The notes: generated by a model from the letters alone, not told the origin. A stretch of 35,296 nt of DNA from Oceaniradius stylonematis (GCF_003149475.2 NZ_QFWV02000009.1:22114-57409); one strand, 5' to 3'. Counted from the stretch's first letter, positions 26,027 to 34,207 are shown. Numbers and translations are program-made.

Positions 26027-26895
26027 CCAACACGGCCATCCTCATTGCCGCGATCGTCTTCTGGCTGGCGGCCTGGTATGCCAACACAAGGCTCGCCGCC
26101 CTGCGGCCCGAACGCGGGCCGATGGTCACGCTTGTCAATCTCGCCATCCCGGTGCTGTTCGGCGCGGCGATCCTGGCGCTCTGGGAAGGGATCACACGCG
26201 GCTTCGGCGTGCCGACCGTCATCCTGCCGCCGCCATCGATGATCTGGGAGCGCATCATTTCGTCAGTGCCGACGCTCTGGGCCGATTTCCAGCAGACCTA
26301 TCTCAAGGGCGTCGTCTCGGGCTATCTGATCGGCTGCTCGCTCGGCTTTCTCGTCGCCGTCCTCGTCGACCGCTCGCGCTTCTGGAAGGCCGGCGTGATG
26401 CCGATCGGCAATCTCGTCTCCGCGCTGCCCATCGTCGGCATCGCGCCGATCATGGTGATGTGGTTCGGCTTCGACTGGCAGTCCAAGGCCGCCGTGGTCG
26501 TCGTGATGACCTTTTTTCCGATGCTGGTGAACACGGTCGCCGGCCTGGATGCGGCCGGGCACATGGAGCGCGATCTGATGCACACCTATGCGTCGACGCG
26601 CACGCAGTCGCTCATCAAGCTGCGGCTGCCGGCGGCGATGCCGTTCATCTTCAACGCCTTGAAGATCAATTCGACGCTTGCGCTGATCGGTGCGATCGTC
26701 GCAGAGTTTTTCGGCACACCCATTGTCGGCATGGGCTTCCGCATTTCGGCGGAAGTGGGCCGGCTCAATGTCGACATGGTGTGGGCCACGATATTCGTCG
26801 CCGCGCTTGCCGGCTCGCTCTCCTACGGCGCGATTGCGCTGGTCGAGCGGTCGGTGACATTCTGGCATCCGTCCATGCGAAGCGAGCGGCCATAA
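26023..26895 (+). CDS. ABC transporter permease 2 (pyrimidine importer, putative)
   Basis: The 290-residue permease of the SsuC/TauC/ThiX type starts with a GTG at 26023 that overlaps the stop of permease 1 (GTGA), with AGGGAGG 7 bases upstream. Hydrophobic helices lie near residues 5-20, 36-58, 95-115, 120-145, 150-175, and two in the last third. The EAA-like loop HTYASTRTQSLIKLRLPAAMPFIF couples to the ATPase. The open frame extends far upstream through permease 1, but that part has no permease sequence. It pairs with permease 1 as the translocation pore; the substrate is inferred from the operon only. Confidence 0.88.
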   Translation: MTNTAILIAAIVFWLAAWYANTRLAALRPERGPMVTLVNLAIPVLFGAAILALWEGITRGFGVPTVILPPPSMIWERIISSVPTLWADFQQTYLKGVVSGYLIGCSLGFLVAVLVDRSRFWKAGVMPIGNLVSALPIVGIAPIMVMWFGFDWQSKAAVVVVMTFFPMLVNTVAGLDAAGHMERDLMHTYASTRTQSLIKLRLPAAMPFIFNALKINSTLALIGAIVAEFFGTPIVGMGFRISAEVGRLNVDMVWATIFVAALAGSLSYGAIALVERSVTFWHPSMRSERP

Positions 26896-26951
26896 AACGG
26901 GATGACGGGTGCCGACACGATCAATCAACGGAGCAAACAGGGAGAACCAAA

Positions 26952-27947
26952 ATGCGCAAATGGATAGCACTGGCCGCAGGTACGGCGATGGGGCTGACGG
27001 CGGCATCGGCCGCCAACGCCGCCGATGAACTGACGCTGCAGCTCAAATGGGTCACGCAGGCGCAGTTCGCCGGCTATTATGTGGCGAAAGACAAGGGCTT
27101 TTACGAAGAAGCCGATCTGGACGTGACCATCAATCCGGGCGGGCCGGACATCGCGCCGCCGCAGGTGATCGCCGGCGGCGGCGCCGATGTCGTCATCGAA
27201 TGGATGCCCGCCGCGCTCGCCGCGCGCGAGAAGGGCGTTCCGCTGGTCAACATCGCCCAGCCGTTCCAGCGGTCGGGCATGATGCTGACCTGCCGCAAGG
27301 AAACCGGGATCGAGACGCCCGAAGACTTTCGCGGCCGGACGCTGGGCGTGTGGTTTTTCGGCAACGAGTTCCCGTTCCTGTCCTGGATGAGCCAGCTCGG
27401 CATTCCGACCGAGGGCGGCGATGACGGCGTCGAGGTGCTCAAGCAGGGCTTCAACGTCGATCCGCTGATCCAGGAGCAGGCCGACTGCGTGTCGACCATG
27501 ACCTACAACGAGTACTGGCAGGTCATCGATGCGGGCTTCTCGCCGGACGATCTGGTCGTCTTCAACTATACCGACCAGGGCGTTGCGACGCTGGAAGACG
27601 GCATCTACGTGCTCGAGGAAAGCCTTGCCGACGAGGCGATGGCCGACAAGCTGGCGCGGTTCGTTGCGGCCTCGATGCGCGGCTGGGAATATGCCTGCGA
27701 GAACCAGCAGGAAGCGGCCGAGATCGTGCTTGAGAACGACGCGACCGGCGCCCAGACCGAGGAGCACCAGGTGCGCATGACCGGCGAGATCTGCAAGCTC
27801 ATCGGCGATTCCGACGGAACGCTCGATACGGCTGCGGCCGAGACGACGGTCGACTCGCTGCTTGCCGGCGGTTCGGACCCGGTGATCACGGCCCGGCCGG
27901 AAGGCGCCTGGACCGACGCGATCATGAACAAGGTCAAGGGCATGTAA
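26952..27947 (+). CDS. ABC substrate-binding protein, NMT1/THI5-like
   Basis: This 331-residue periplasmic binding protein has a signal peptide (MRKWIALAAGTAMGLTAASAANA, cleavage near 23). The mature part begins LTLQLKWVTQAQFAGYYVAKDKGFYEEADLDV, the classic NMT1/THI5-like opening shared with ThiY, SsuA and TauA proteins; family members from eukaryotes make a thiamine pyrimidine, bacterial ones bind pyrimidines or sulfonates. With this operon, uracil/thymine or related compounds are the likely ligands, although hydroxymethylpyrimidine cannot be excluded. AGGGAGA lies about 7 bases before the ATG at 26952. It is the last gene of the directon and is followed by a clear terminator. Confidence 0.9.
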   Translation: MRKWIALAAGTAMGLTAASAANAADELTLQLKWVTQAQFAGYYVAKDKGFYEEADLDVTINPGGPDIAPPQVIAGGGADVVIEWMPAALAAREKGVPLVNIAQPFQRSGMMLTCRKETGIETPEDFRGRTLGVWFFGNEFPFLSWMSQLGIPTEGGDDGVEVLKQGFNVDPLIQEQADCVSTMTYNEYWQVIDAGFSPDDLVVFNYTDQGVATLEDGIYVLEESLADEAMADKLARFVAASMRGWEYACENQQEAAEIVLENDATGAQTEEHQVRMTGEICKLIGDSDGTLDTAAAETTVDSLLAGGSDPVITARPEGAWTDAIMNKVKGM

Positions 27948-27967
27948 TCGTCTTTCTCATGACGCGG

Positions 27968-27995
27968 AAAAGGCCGGCGAAAGCCGGCCTTTTTT
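27968..27995 (+). terminator. Rho-independent terminator of the pyrimidine directon
   Basis: AGGCCGGC (27971-27978), a GAAA tetraloop and GCCGGCCT (27983-27990) form a perfect 8-bp stem followed by a T-run, with A residues on the 5' side. It starts about 20 bases after the binding-protein stop and separates this unit from preT. Confidence 0.93.
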
Positions 27996-28020
27996 GTTTC
28001 TGAGCAGGCGCAGAAAAAAT

Positions 28021-28036
28021 TTGACCTTTTGATCAA
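28021..28036. promoter_or_regulatory. RutR-like operator upstream of preT
   Basis: TTGACCTTTTGATCAA matches the RutR consensus TTGACCAnnTGGTCAA at 12 of the 14 fixed positions. It lies 78 bases before the preT ATG, just after the terminator. This places the dihydropyrimidine dehydrogenase genes under the same regulator as mmsA. A good -10 at the right spacing is not obvious. Confidence 0.65.
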
Positions 28037-28114
28037 ATTATTGAAAGCTTTCGCCCACGACAAGCGGCCGCCAAGAGCCGTCGACAATTCGGGTTCTCGG
28101 AGGGAGACCGCGCG

Positions 28115-29464
28115 ATGGCGCCAAACCGTGTTTCACCGGACATTCAGGCCGGGCGTCTGCCGGCCGATCAGTACGCCGACAATTTCGACGATCTGCACGA
28201 ACCGCTCGACCGGCATGAGGCGGTTGTCGAGGCCGACCGCTGCTATTTCTGCTATGACGCGCCGTGCCAGACCGCATGCCCGACATCGATCGACATTCCG
28301 ATGTTCATCCGGCAGATCTCGACCGGCAACGCCAATGGCGCGGCCAGGACGATCTTCGACCAGAATATTCTGGGCGGCATGTGCGCCCGCGTCTGCCCGA
28401 CCGAGACGCTGTGCGAAGAAGTGTGCGTGCGCGAGGTGGCCGAGGGCAAGCCGGTCAAGATCGGCCTTTTGCAGCGCTACGCGACCGATCATTTCCTGGA
28501 AACGGCCGAGCAGCACCCCTATGAGCGCGCCGCGCCGACGGGCAAATCGGTGGCGATTGTCGGCGCCGGGCCGGCGGGCCTGTCCTGCGCGCATGCGCTC
28601 GCCCGCCACGGCCACGACGTCACCATCTTCGAGGCGCGCGAGAAGGCCGGCGGGCTGAACGAGCACGGCATCGCCGCCTACAAGACGACGGAGAATTTTG
28701 CCCAGCGCGAAGTGGATTTCATTACCGGGATTGGCGGAATCGCGATCAGGAACGGCATGGCGCTCGGCCGCGACGTAACGCTGGACGATCTGGTGGCGGG
28801 CCATGACGCGGTGTTCCTGGGCATGGGCCTGCCCGGGGTCAACGATCTGGGCCTCGAAGGCGACGATGCGGACAATTGCATCGATGCCGTCGCCTATATC
28901 GAGAAGCTGCGCCAGACCGACGATCTGTCGGCGCTGCCGGTCGGCCGCAACATCGTCGTCATCGGCGGCGGCATGACGGCGATCGATGTCGCGGTGCAGA
29001 CCAAGCTTCTCGGGGCCGAGACGGTGACGATCTGCTACCGGCGCGGACCCGAACAGATGAACGCCTCGCAGTACGAGCAGGAGGTGGCGCAGACGCATGG
29101 CGTGACGATCCGCCACTGGCTTCAGCCGCAGGCGCTCGTGCGCAACGATGATGGCGCGGTCACGGGTATCACGCTCGAATATACGGCGATGAACGGCAAG
29201 CTGAGCGGCACCGGCGAGACCGTGACGCTGGACGCCGACCAGGTGTTCAAGGCGATCGGCCAGAAGCCGGTCGAGGGCCTCTTCGGCGGCGTCTCGCTCG
29301 ATCTGTCGGGCGGGCGCATCTTCACCGATGACGACCGGCGCACGAGCCATGACAAGGTCTGGGCGGGCGGCGACTGCATCGCCGGCGGCGAAGACCTGAC
29401 GGTGGTCGCCGTCGAAGACGGCAAGATCGCCGCCGCCAGCATTCACAAGCGGCTGACAGGATGA
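28115..29464 (+). CDS. preT: NAD-dependent dihydropyrimidine dehydrogenase subunit PreT
   Basis: PreT is the NAD(H)/FAD electron-entry subunit; with PreA it reduces uracil and thymine to the 5,6-dihydro forms. The 449-residue protein resembles the glutamate synthase small subunit. Two N-terminal cysteine clusters bind Fe-S (C43, C46, C51, C55 and C90, C94, C100, C104). A first Rossmann motif at G150-A-G-P-A-G binds FAD, a second near 277-290 (VVIGGGMTAIDVA) binds NAD, and VWAGGDCIAGGEDLTV near 409 closes the FAD site. GGAGGGAG precedes the ATG. Its stop overlaps the next start in an ATGA. Confidence 0.95.
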   Translation: MAPNRVSPDIQAGRLPADQYADNFDDLHEPLDRHEAVVEADRCYFCYDAPCQTACPTSIDIPMFIRQISTGNANGAARTIFDQNILGGMCARVCPTETLCEEVCVREVAEGKPVKIGLLQRYATDHFLETAEQHPYERAAPTGKSVAIVGAGPAGLSCAHALARHGHDVTIFEAREKAGGLNEHGIAAYKTTENFAQREVDFITGIGGIAIRNGMALGRDVTLDDLVAGHDAVFLGMGLPGVNDLGLEGDDADNCIDAVAYIEKLRQTDDLSALPVGRNIVVIGGGMTAIDVAVQTKLLGAETVTICYRRGPEQMNASQYEQEVAQTHGVTIRHWLQPQALVRNDDGAVTGITLEYTAMNGKLSGTGETVTLDADQVFKAIGQKPVEGLFGGVSLDLSGGRIFTDDDRRTSHDKVWAGGDCIAGGEDLTVVAVEDGKIAAASIHKRLTG

Positions 29465-29952
29465 ACGCGGAGGTCTCACGTTTCTGGTCGAGGTTCCGCG
29501 CGGCCCATCCGGATGCGGGCTCTGAACCGTTCGACGTCTTTCGCGTGGGCGATACCGACGAGAGCGCGGACGGAGGGGCCGATCTCATCGTGTCCGGCAT
29601 CAAGACGGCAACGAGCTCGCTTCCCGAAGAGCTTGTCGACATCGGAATCCCGTTTCCGGGCGCCTTGAGCGTCGTGATCGACGGCAACGCCCGGCCCAGG
29701 GCCGTCGTCGAGACAATGCAGGTCAGTCAAACCCCGTTCGGCGAGGTCGATGCAATGTTTGCCCATGATTATGGCGAATGGGACCGCACGCTGGAGACAT
29801 GGAAGGCCCGCAACGGCGCGCACTATCGCGCGGTCTGCGAAGGGCTGGGCCTTGAGTGGCACGAGCAGCGCGAACTGATCTGCGAGCGCTTCAAGGTCGT
29901 CTTTTCCGATACTGCGCATCACGCGCCAAGCAGGAGCATGAGCCATGGCTGA
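29461..29952 (+). CDS. ASCH-domain protein, possible N4-acylcytosine/cytidine amidohydrolase
   Basis: This 163-residue protein has the larger ASCH-domain layout: an N-terminal helix with FWSRF, the SGIKTATSSL segment with K48 and T51, beta strands with ALSVVID and AVVETMQV, and a WDRTLETWKARNGAHYRAV helix region. In E. coli YqfB, an ASCH protein that hydrolyses N4-acetylcytidine, catalysis uses Lys21, Thr24 and Glu74; the Lys-x-x-Thr pair is kept here, and the glutamate partner cannot be assigned without a structure. It overlaps preT by 4 bases and preA by 8, so it is made with them. A nucleobase-related role is therefore plausible, but unproven; RNA binding is another option. Confidence 0.85.
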   Translation: MNAEVSRFWSRFRAAHPDAGSEPFDVFRVGDTDESADGGADLIVSGIKTATSSLPEELVDIGIPFPGALSVVIDGNARPRAVVETMQVSQTPFGEVDAMFAHDYGEWDRTLETWKARNGAHYRAVCEGLGLEWHEQRELICERFKVVFSDTAHHAPSRSMSHG

Positions 29953-31255
29953 TCTGCACACCAACTTTCTCGGCGTTTCGTCGCCCAATCCGTTCTGGCT
30001 GGCCTCGGCCCCGCCAACCGACAAGCAGTACAATGTCGAGCGTGCCTTCGAGGCGGGGTGGGGCGGCGTTGTCTGGAAGACGCTGGGCGAAGCCGGCCCG
30101 CCGGTCGTCAATGTCAACGGACCGCGCTATGGCGCGATCTGGGGTCCGGACCGGCGGCTTCTGGGGCTCAACAATATCGAACTGATCACCGACCGCGATC
30201 TCGAGGTCAATCTGCGCGAGATCGAGACGGTCAAGAAGAACTGGCCCGATCGGGCGATGATCGTTTCGCTGATGGTGCCGTGCGAGGAGGAGCCCTGGAA
30301 GAACATCCTCGCTTCGGTCGAACAAACCGGCGCCGATGCGGTCGAACTCAATTTCGGCTGCCCGCACGGCATGAGCGAACGCGGCATGGGTTCGGCGGTC
30401 GGTCAGGTGCCCGAATATATCGAGATGGTCGCGCGCTGGTGCAAGCAGCATTCCGACCTGCCGGTGATCGTCAAGCTGACGCCGAACATCACCGATATCC
30501 GCAAGCCGGCCGAAGCCGCCAAGCGCGGCGGCGCTGACGCCGTGTCGCTGATCAACACGATCAATTCGATCGTCTCGGTCGATCTGGACAGCTATTCGCC
30601 GGTGCCCTCGATCGACGGCAAGGGATCGCATGGCGGCTATTGCGGGCCTGCCGTAAAACCGATTGCGCTGTCGATGGTCTCGGAGATCGCGCGCCATCCC
30701 GAAACGCACGGCATGCCGATCTCGGGCATTGGCGGTATCCAGACATGGCGCGATGCAGCCGAATATATCGCGCTGGGCTGCGGCACGGTGCAGGTCTGCA
30801 CGGCGGCGATGACCTACGGGTTCAAGATCGTCCAGGAGATGATCGCCGGGCTGGAAGCGTGGATGGATGAAAAGGGCCATGCGACGATCGAGGATTTCCG
30901 CGGCATGGCGGTGCCCAACGTCACCGACTGGCAGTATCTGAACCTCAACTACGTCACCAAGGCGCGCATCAACCAGGATCTGTGCATCTCCTGCGGGCGG
31001 TGCCACATCGCCTGCGAGGACACTTCGCACCAGGCGATCACCAACATGGTCGATGGCGTGCGCAAGTTCGAGGTGATCGACGAGGAGTGCGTCGGCTGCA
31101 ATCTGTGCGTCAATGTCTGCCCGGTGGATGACTGCATCACCATGGAACAGATTTCCGGCACCGATCCGCGCACCGGCAAGCCGATCGATCCGGACTATGG
31201 CAACTGGACCGAGCACCCCAACAATCCGTCGGTGCAGCGGGAGGCGGCGGAGTAG
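29945..31255 (+). CDS. preA: NAD-dependent dihydropyrimidine dehydrogenase subunit PreA
   Basis: PreA is the catalytic FMN subunit that reduces uracil/thymine. The 436-residue protein has a TIM-barrel dihydroorotate-dehydrogenase-like domain (about 1-320) and a C-terminal two-[4Fe-4S] ferredoxin domain (C-I-S-C-G-R-C and C-V-G-C-N-L-C clusters near 345-395). The active-site loop CPHGMSERGMG holds C139 and H141, matching the Cys671/His673 pair of mammalian dihydropyrimidine dehydrogenase; the residue before the Cys is Gly rather than Ser. LTPNITD and SGIGGIQTW mark the FMN site. The ATG lies inside the end of the ASCH gene. It converges with the hydrolase gene 3 bases later. Confidence 0.96.
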   Translation: MADLHTNFLGVSSPNPFWLASAPPTDKQYNVERAFEAGWGGVVWKTLGEAGPPVVNVNGPRYGAIWGPDRRLLGLNNIELITDRDLEVNLREIETVKKNWPDRAMIVSLMVPCEEEPWKNILASVEQTGADAVELNFGCPHGMSERGMGSAVGQVPEYIEMVARWCKQHSDLPVIVKLTPNITDIRKPAEAAKRGGADAVSLINTINSIVSVDLDSYSPVPSIDGKGSHGGYCGPAVKPIALSMVSEIARHPETHGMPISGIGGIQTWRDAAEYIALGCGTVQVCTAAMTYGFKIVQEMIAGLEAWMDEKGHATIEDFRGMAVPNVTDWQYLNLNYVTKARINQDLCISCGRCHIACEDTSHQAITNMVDGVRKFEVIDEECVGCNLCVNVCPVDDCITMEQISGTDPRTGKPIDPDYGNWTEHPNNPSVQREAAE

Positions 31256-31258
31256 GGC

Positions 31259-32170
31259 TCAGGCGCCGAGCGCGTTTTCGAGAAAGGTCAGCACCGCCGC
31301 CCGCATCTCCGGCGTTTCCTGATGGCCGGTGTCGGGTGATGTCAGTACAGTGAGTCGGTCCGAAGCGCGTTGCGTTTCATAGGCTTGGCGCAATCGGCTG
31401 AGCGCCGGATTCAAGGCGACGGGCGGCGTGAGCGGGTCTTTGAGGCCCGATGCGGCCAGTTGCGGGCGGGGAGCGATCAGAGCCGCTACATCGCCCATAT
31501 CGCCATTTTCGAGCAGGCCCGGAACGGTCATGTAGATGCCGTGCAGATCGTGTGCATTGGTGTCGATCAGCGGACCTATATCGGCGAACGCGCACATGTG
31601 GGCGCAGGCGGCGATGCGCTCGTCGAGCGCGGCGAGCCAATAGGCGTGCGTCGCGCCCATCGAGATGCCGAGCGTGCCGATGCGGGCCGGATCGACTGCC
31701 GGGTGGGCGGTCAGGGCATCAAGCGCCGCCGTCAGATCGCCGAGCATTGCGCCGGACAGGGTCTGCCCGCGCCACAGCGCGGCCTTGGCGAGCGCGCTTT
31801 CCGTGCCGTCGAGTTGGCGGCTGCCGAAGCCGGACATGTCGATGCACAGGACCGCATATCCGCGTTCCGCGAGCAGCGGCCCGTAGGGCGGGTCCTGAAG
31901 CGCGGGTCGGCCGTCCACCAGTTCGGCGGCGCCGATATCGTAGCGGTTGCCATGGGCGTGGCAGTAAAGGATGGCCGGGGCTCGCCCACCGCCCGTTGCG
32001 GGCAGCAGCAAAATTCCGGCAATGGCGGGACCGGTCCCTTGCAGCGTGACGCGCTGGTGGCGGATGCCGTTACGCACCGTCTCGTCGTCCACGCCGATGC
32101 GAGCGGGTTCCGCGTCCGTCGGCGGCAGGCGCAAAAGCGTGCGCAGTTCGTCGCGCGTGATCGGCATCAT
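31259..32170 (-). CDS. Alpha/beta hydrolase (dienelactone hydrolase/acetyl esterase-like)
   Basis: This roughly 303-residue serine hydrolase has the nucleophile elbow G-I-S-M-G in RIGTLGISMGATHAYW, an oxyanion-region YCHAHGNRYD segment, a possible acid residue in the SGLKDPLTPP region, and the catalytic His in SPDTGHQETPEM near the C terminus. There is no signal peptide, so it is cytosolic. The frame can start at a TTG (32188), but an ATG pair at 32170/32167 preceded by AAGGGG is preferred. It diverges from uxuA, and the shared region holds a GntR-type box, so it may remove ester groups from imported uronate compounds. The substrate is unknown. Confidence 0.8.
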   Translation of the reverse strand: MMPITRDELRTLLRLPPTDAEPARIGVDDETVRNGIRHQRVTLQGTGPAIAGILLLPATGGGRAPAILYCHAHGNRYDIGAAELVDGRPALQDPPYGPLLAERGYAVLCIDMSGFGSRQLDGTESALAKAALWRGQTLSGAMLGDLTAALDALTAHPAVDPARIGTLGISMGATHAYWLAALDERIAACAHMCAFADIGPLIDTNAHDLHGIYMTVPGLLENGDMGDVAALIAPRPQLAASGLKDPLTPPVALNPALSRLRQAYETQRASDRLTVLTSPDTGHQETPEMRAAVLTFLENALGA

Positions 32171-32208
32171 GGGCCCCTTCGCGGGCAATAGCGGTTGCGT
32201 CCAAGGCT

Positions 32209-32222
32209 ACTGGTATACTAGT
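32209..32222. promoter_or_regulatory. GntR-type operator before uxuA
   Basis: ACTGGTATACTAGT lies 26 bases before the uxuA ATG and about 38 bases before the divergent hydrolase start. Its TGGTATAC core is typical of GntR/FCD operators, and the reverse complement of all 14 bases recurs at 34194-34207. The regulator is probably the GntR protein at 33447. Confidence 0.75.
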
Positions 32223-32248
32223 GTTTCCGCAATTGGGAGAGACGTGTC

Positions 32249-33460
32249 ATGCGGCAGACATGGCGCTGGTTCGGGCCGGTCGATAAGGTCACGCTCGCCG
32301 ATGCGCGGCAGGCCGGCGCCGAAGGTATCGTCACGGCGCTGCATCATATCGCGCCGGGCGCGATCTGGCCGGTTGCCGAGATCGAACAGCGGCAGCGCGA
32401 GGTGGCCGCGCATCCGGACGGCCCGCCCACCGGGCTCGCCTGGGAGGTGGTCGAGAGCCTGCCGGTCTCCGAGGCGATCAAGACGCAGAGCGGCGACTGG
32501 CGCGGCGATCTGGACCGCTATGCCGAGAGCATGGCCAATCTGGCGGCATGCGGCATCCGCACCGTCTGCTACAATTTCATGCCGGTGCTCGACTGGACCC
32601 GCACGGATCTGCGCGCTCCGACCGCGGCGGGCGGGGCCGCGATGGTGTTCGATCTGATCGATTTCGCCGCGTTCGACATGCACATTCTGCGTCGGGTCGG
32701 CGCGCGCGACGATTACCCTCGCGCCGTGATCGACGCGGCGGCGGAGCGCTTCACGGCGATGAGCGGCGACCGCAAGGCCGAACTGGCCGCCAACGTGACC
32801 GCCGGGCTGCCCGGCGCGGCCGAGCATTGGACGCTGGACGATGTGCGCGCGAAACTCGCCGATTATCGCGGCATCGATGCCGGCCGGCTGCGCCGTCACC
32901 ATGTCGATTTCCTCGAGGCGATGGCGCCTGTCGCCGAGACCCAGGGCGTACGGCTTTGCTGCCACCCCGACGATCCGCCATGGCCGTTGCTCGGTCTGCC
33001 GCGTGTCTGGTCGACGGCGGACGATGTGCGCCACGTCTTCGATGCCGTGCCGAGCCCGGCCATCGGGCTGACGCTGTGCACCGGTTCGTTCGGCGCGCGG
33101 GCCGACAACGATCTCGCCGCCATTGTGCGCGAATTCGGCCCCCGCATCCATTTCGTCCATCTGCGCAACGTGACGCGGGAAGCGGACGCGGTGCCATGCA
33201 GTTTCGCCGAAGACGAGCATCTGGCCGGTGACACCGACATGGTGGCGGTGATCGGTGCGCTTCTGGAAGAGGAGCGGCGGCGCAAGGCCGAGGGCAGGGC
33301 CGATTGGGAGATTCCGATGCGCCCGGACCACGGCCACGAGATCCTCGACGATGCGGCGCGCGGCAGCCAGCCCGGCTATCCGGCGATCGGCCGCTTGAAG
33401 GGCCTGGCCGAACTGCGCGGCATCATGACGGCGCTGGAGGCGAACCATGCCGCGGCCTGA
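32249..33460 (+). CDS. uxuA: Mannonate dehydratase
   Basis: UxuA dehydrates D-mannonate to 2-keto-3-deoxygluconate in glucuronate breakdown. The 403-residue TIM-barrel protein has the family opening MRQTWRWFGP, the VTALHHI strand, CYNFMPVLDWTRT near 108-120, the metal-binding CCHPDDPPW near 231-239, TGSFGARADN, IHFVHLRNV with a conserved His, and RPDHGHE near the C terminus. GGGAGAG lies just before the ATG. The GntR gene starts inside its last 14 bases, so the two are cotranscribed. The other uronate enzymes (UxaC, UxuB, KdgK, Eda) are not in the window. Confidence 0.95.
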   Translation: MRQTWRWFGPVDKVTLADARQAGAEGIVTALHHIAPGAIWPVAEIEQRQREVAAHPDGPPTGLAWEVVESLPVSEAIKTQSGDWRGDLDRYAESMANLAACGIRTVCYNFMPVLDWTRTDLRAPTAAGGAAMVFDLIDFAAFDMHILRRVGARDDYPRAVIDAAAERFTAMSGDRKAELAANVTAGLPGAAEHWTLDDVRAKLADYRGIDAGRLRRHHVDFLEAMAPVAETQGVRLCCHPDDPPWPLLGLPRVWSTADDVRHVFDAVPSPAIGLTLCTGSFGARADNDLAAIVREFGPRIHFVHLRNVTREADAVPCSFAEDEHLAGDTDMVAVIGALLEEERRRKAEGRADWEIPMRPDHGHEILDDAARGSQPGYPAIGRLKGLAELRGIMTALEANHAAA

Positions 33461-34187
33461 AACCTATCGCGCCCTGTTCGACCCGGCTTCGGTCTTCGCC
33501 GAAGCCACCATCGATACGAGCCGACCGATCGCGCCGCAGGTCTATGACATGTTGCGAACGCGCATTATCGACAACCGGCTTCCGCCGGGCGCGGTAATCT
33601 CCGAGGCGGAGACGGCGCGGCTGTGCGCTGTCAGCCGGACGCCGGTGCGCGCGGCGATCCAGAACCTGGCCAGCGAGGGACTGGTGCAGGTGCGTCCGCA
33701 AGTGGGCACCGTGGTGGCGCCGCTGGACGAAGCGCGGCTCAACGAGGCGGTCTTCGTGCGGGCGGCCATCGAGTGCGCCGTCGTCCGGCACCTTGCCGAG
33801 ACCGGCGCCGATCTGACCGGTCTCGAACCGCTTCTGGCGGCGCAGTTCAGGGCTGCCGAACATGACGACTACATGACGTTTTTCCGCCATGACGAAGCGT
33901 TCCACGCAGCGCTTGCCGGGCTGGCGGGCGTCCCCAATGCGTGGGGGCTGATCCAGTCGATGAAGGCGCATGTTGACCGCCAGCGTCTGGCGCTGATGTC
34001 GTCGATCAAGGGCCGCTCCATGGCGGCCTATCGGGAGCATCTGGCCGTTCTCGACGCGATTTCCGCGGGCGAAGCCGATGCGGCGGAGGCGCGCATGCGG
34101 GCCCATATCCATTCCGTGCTTGAAACCGGCGGGGCGTCGGGCCACGATCCGGTTCAAGATGGCGACAGGCGCTTGCGAGTGCCTTGA
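33447..34187 (+). CDS. GntR-family (FCD) transcriptional regulator, UxuR-like
   Basis: This 246-residue protein has an N-terminal winged helix-turn-helix (about residues 28-95, with LPPGAVISEAETARLCAVSRTPVRAAIQNLASEGLV) and a C-terminal all-helical FCD ligand domain whose metal-binding residues are suggested by RHDEAFHAAL, YREHLAVLDAI and RAHIHSV. In uronate regulons such proteins are repressors released by a uronate or an aldonate such as mannonate. It overlaps uxuA, and identical boxes flank the pair upstream and downstream, so it probably controls uxuA-gntR and the ABC transporter, with autoregulation. The effector is inferred. Confidence 0.9.
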   Translation: MPRPETYRALFDPASVFAEATIDTSRPIAPQVYDMLRTRIIDNRLPPGAVISEAETARLCAVSRTPVRAAIQNLASEGLVQVRPQVGTVVAPLDEARLNEAVFVRAAIECAVVRHLAETGADLTGLEPLLAAQFRAAEHDDYMTFFRHDEAFHAALAGLAGVPNAWGLIQSMKAHVDRQRLALMSSIKGRSMAAYREHLAVLDAISAGEADAAEARMRAHIHSVLETGGASGHDPVQDGDRRLRVP

Positions 34188-34193
34188 GACCAT

Positions 34194-34207
34194 ACTAGTA
34201 TACCAGT
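34194..34207. promoter_or_regulatory. GntR-type operator before the sugar ABC genes
   Basis: ACTAGTATACCAGT is the exact reverse complement of the box at 32209-32222. It begins 7 bases after the regulator gene's stop and 52 bases before the binding-protein ATG, indicating a separate regulated promoter for the transporter. Confidence 0.75.

Noticed and set aside
28043-28052. Palindrome GAAAGCTTTC before preT
   Set aside because: It is only ten bases with no second copy; the RutR-like box next to it explains the region better.
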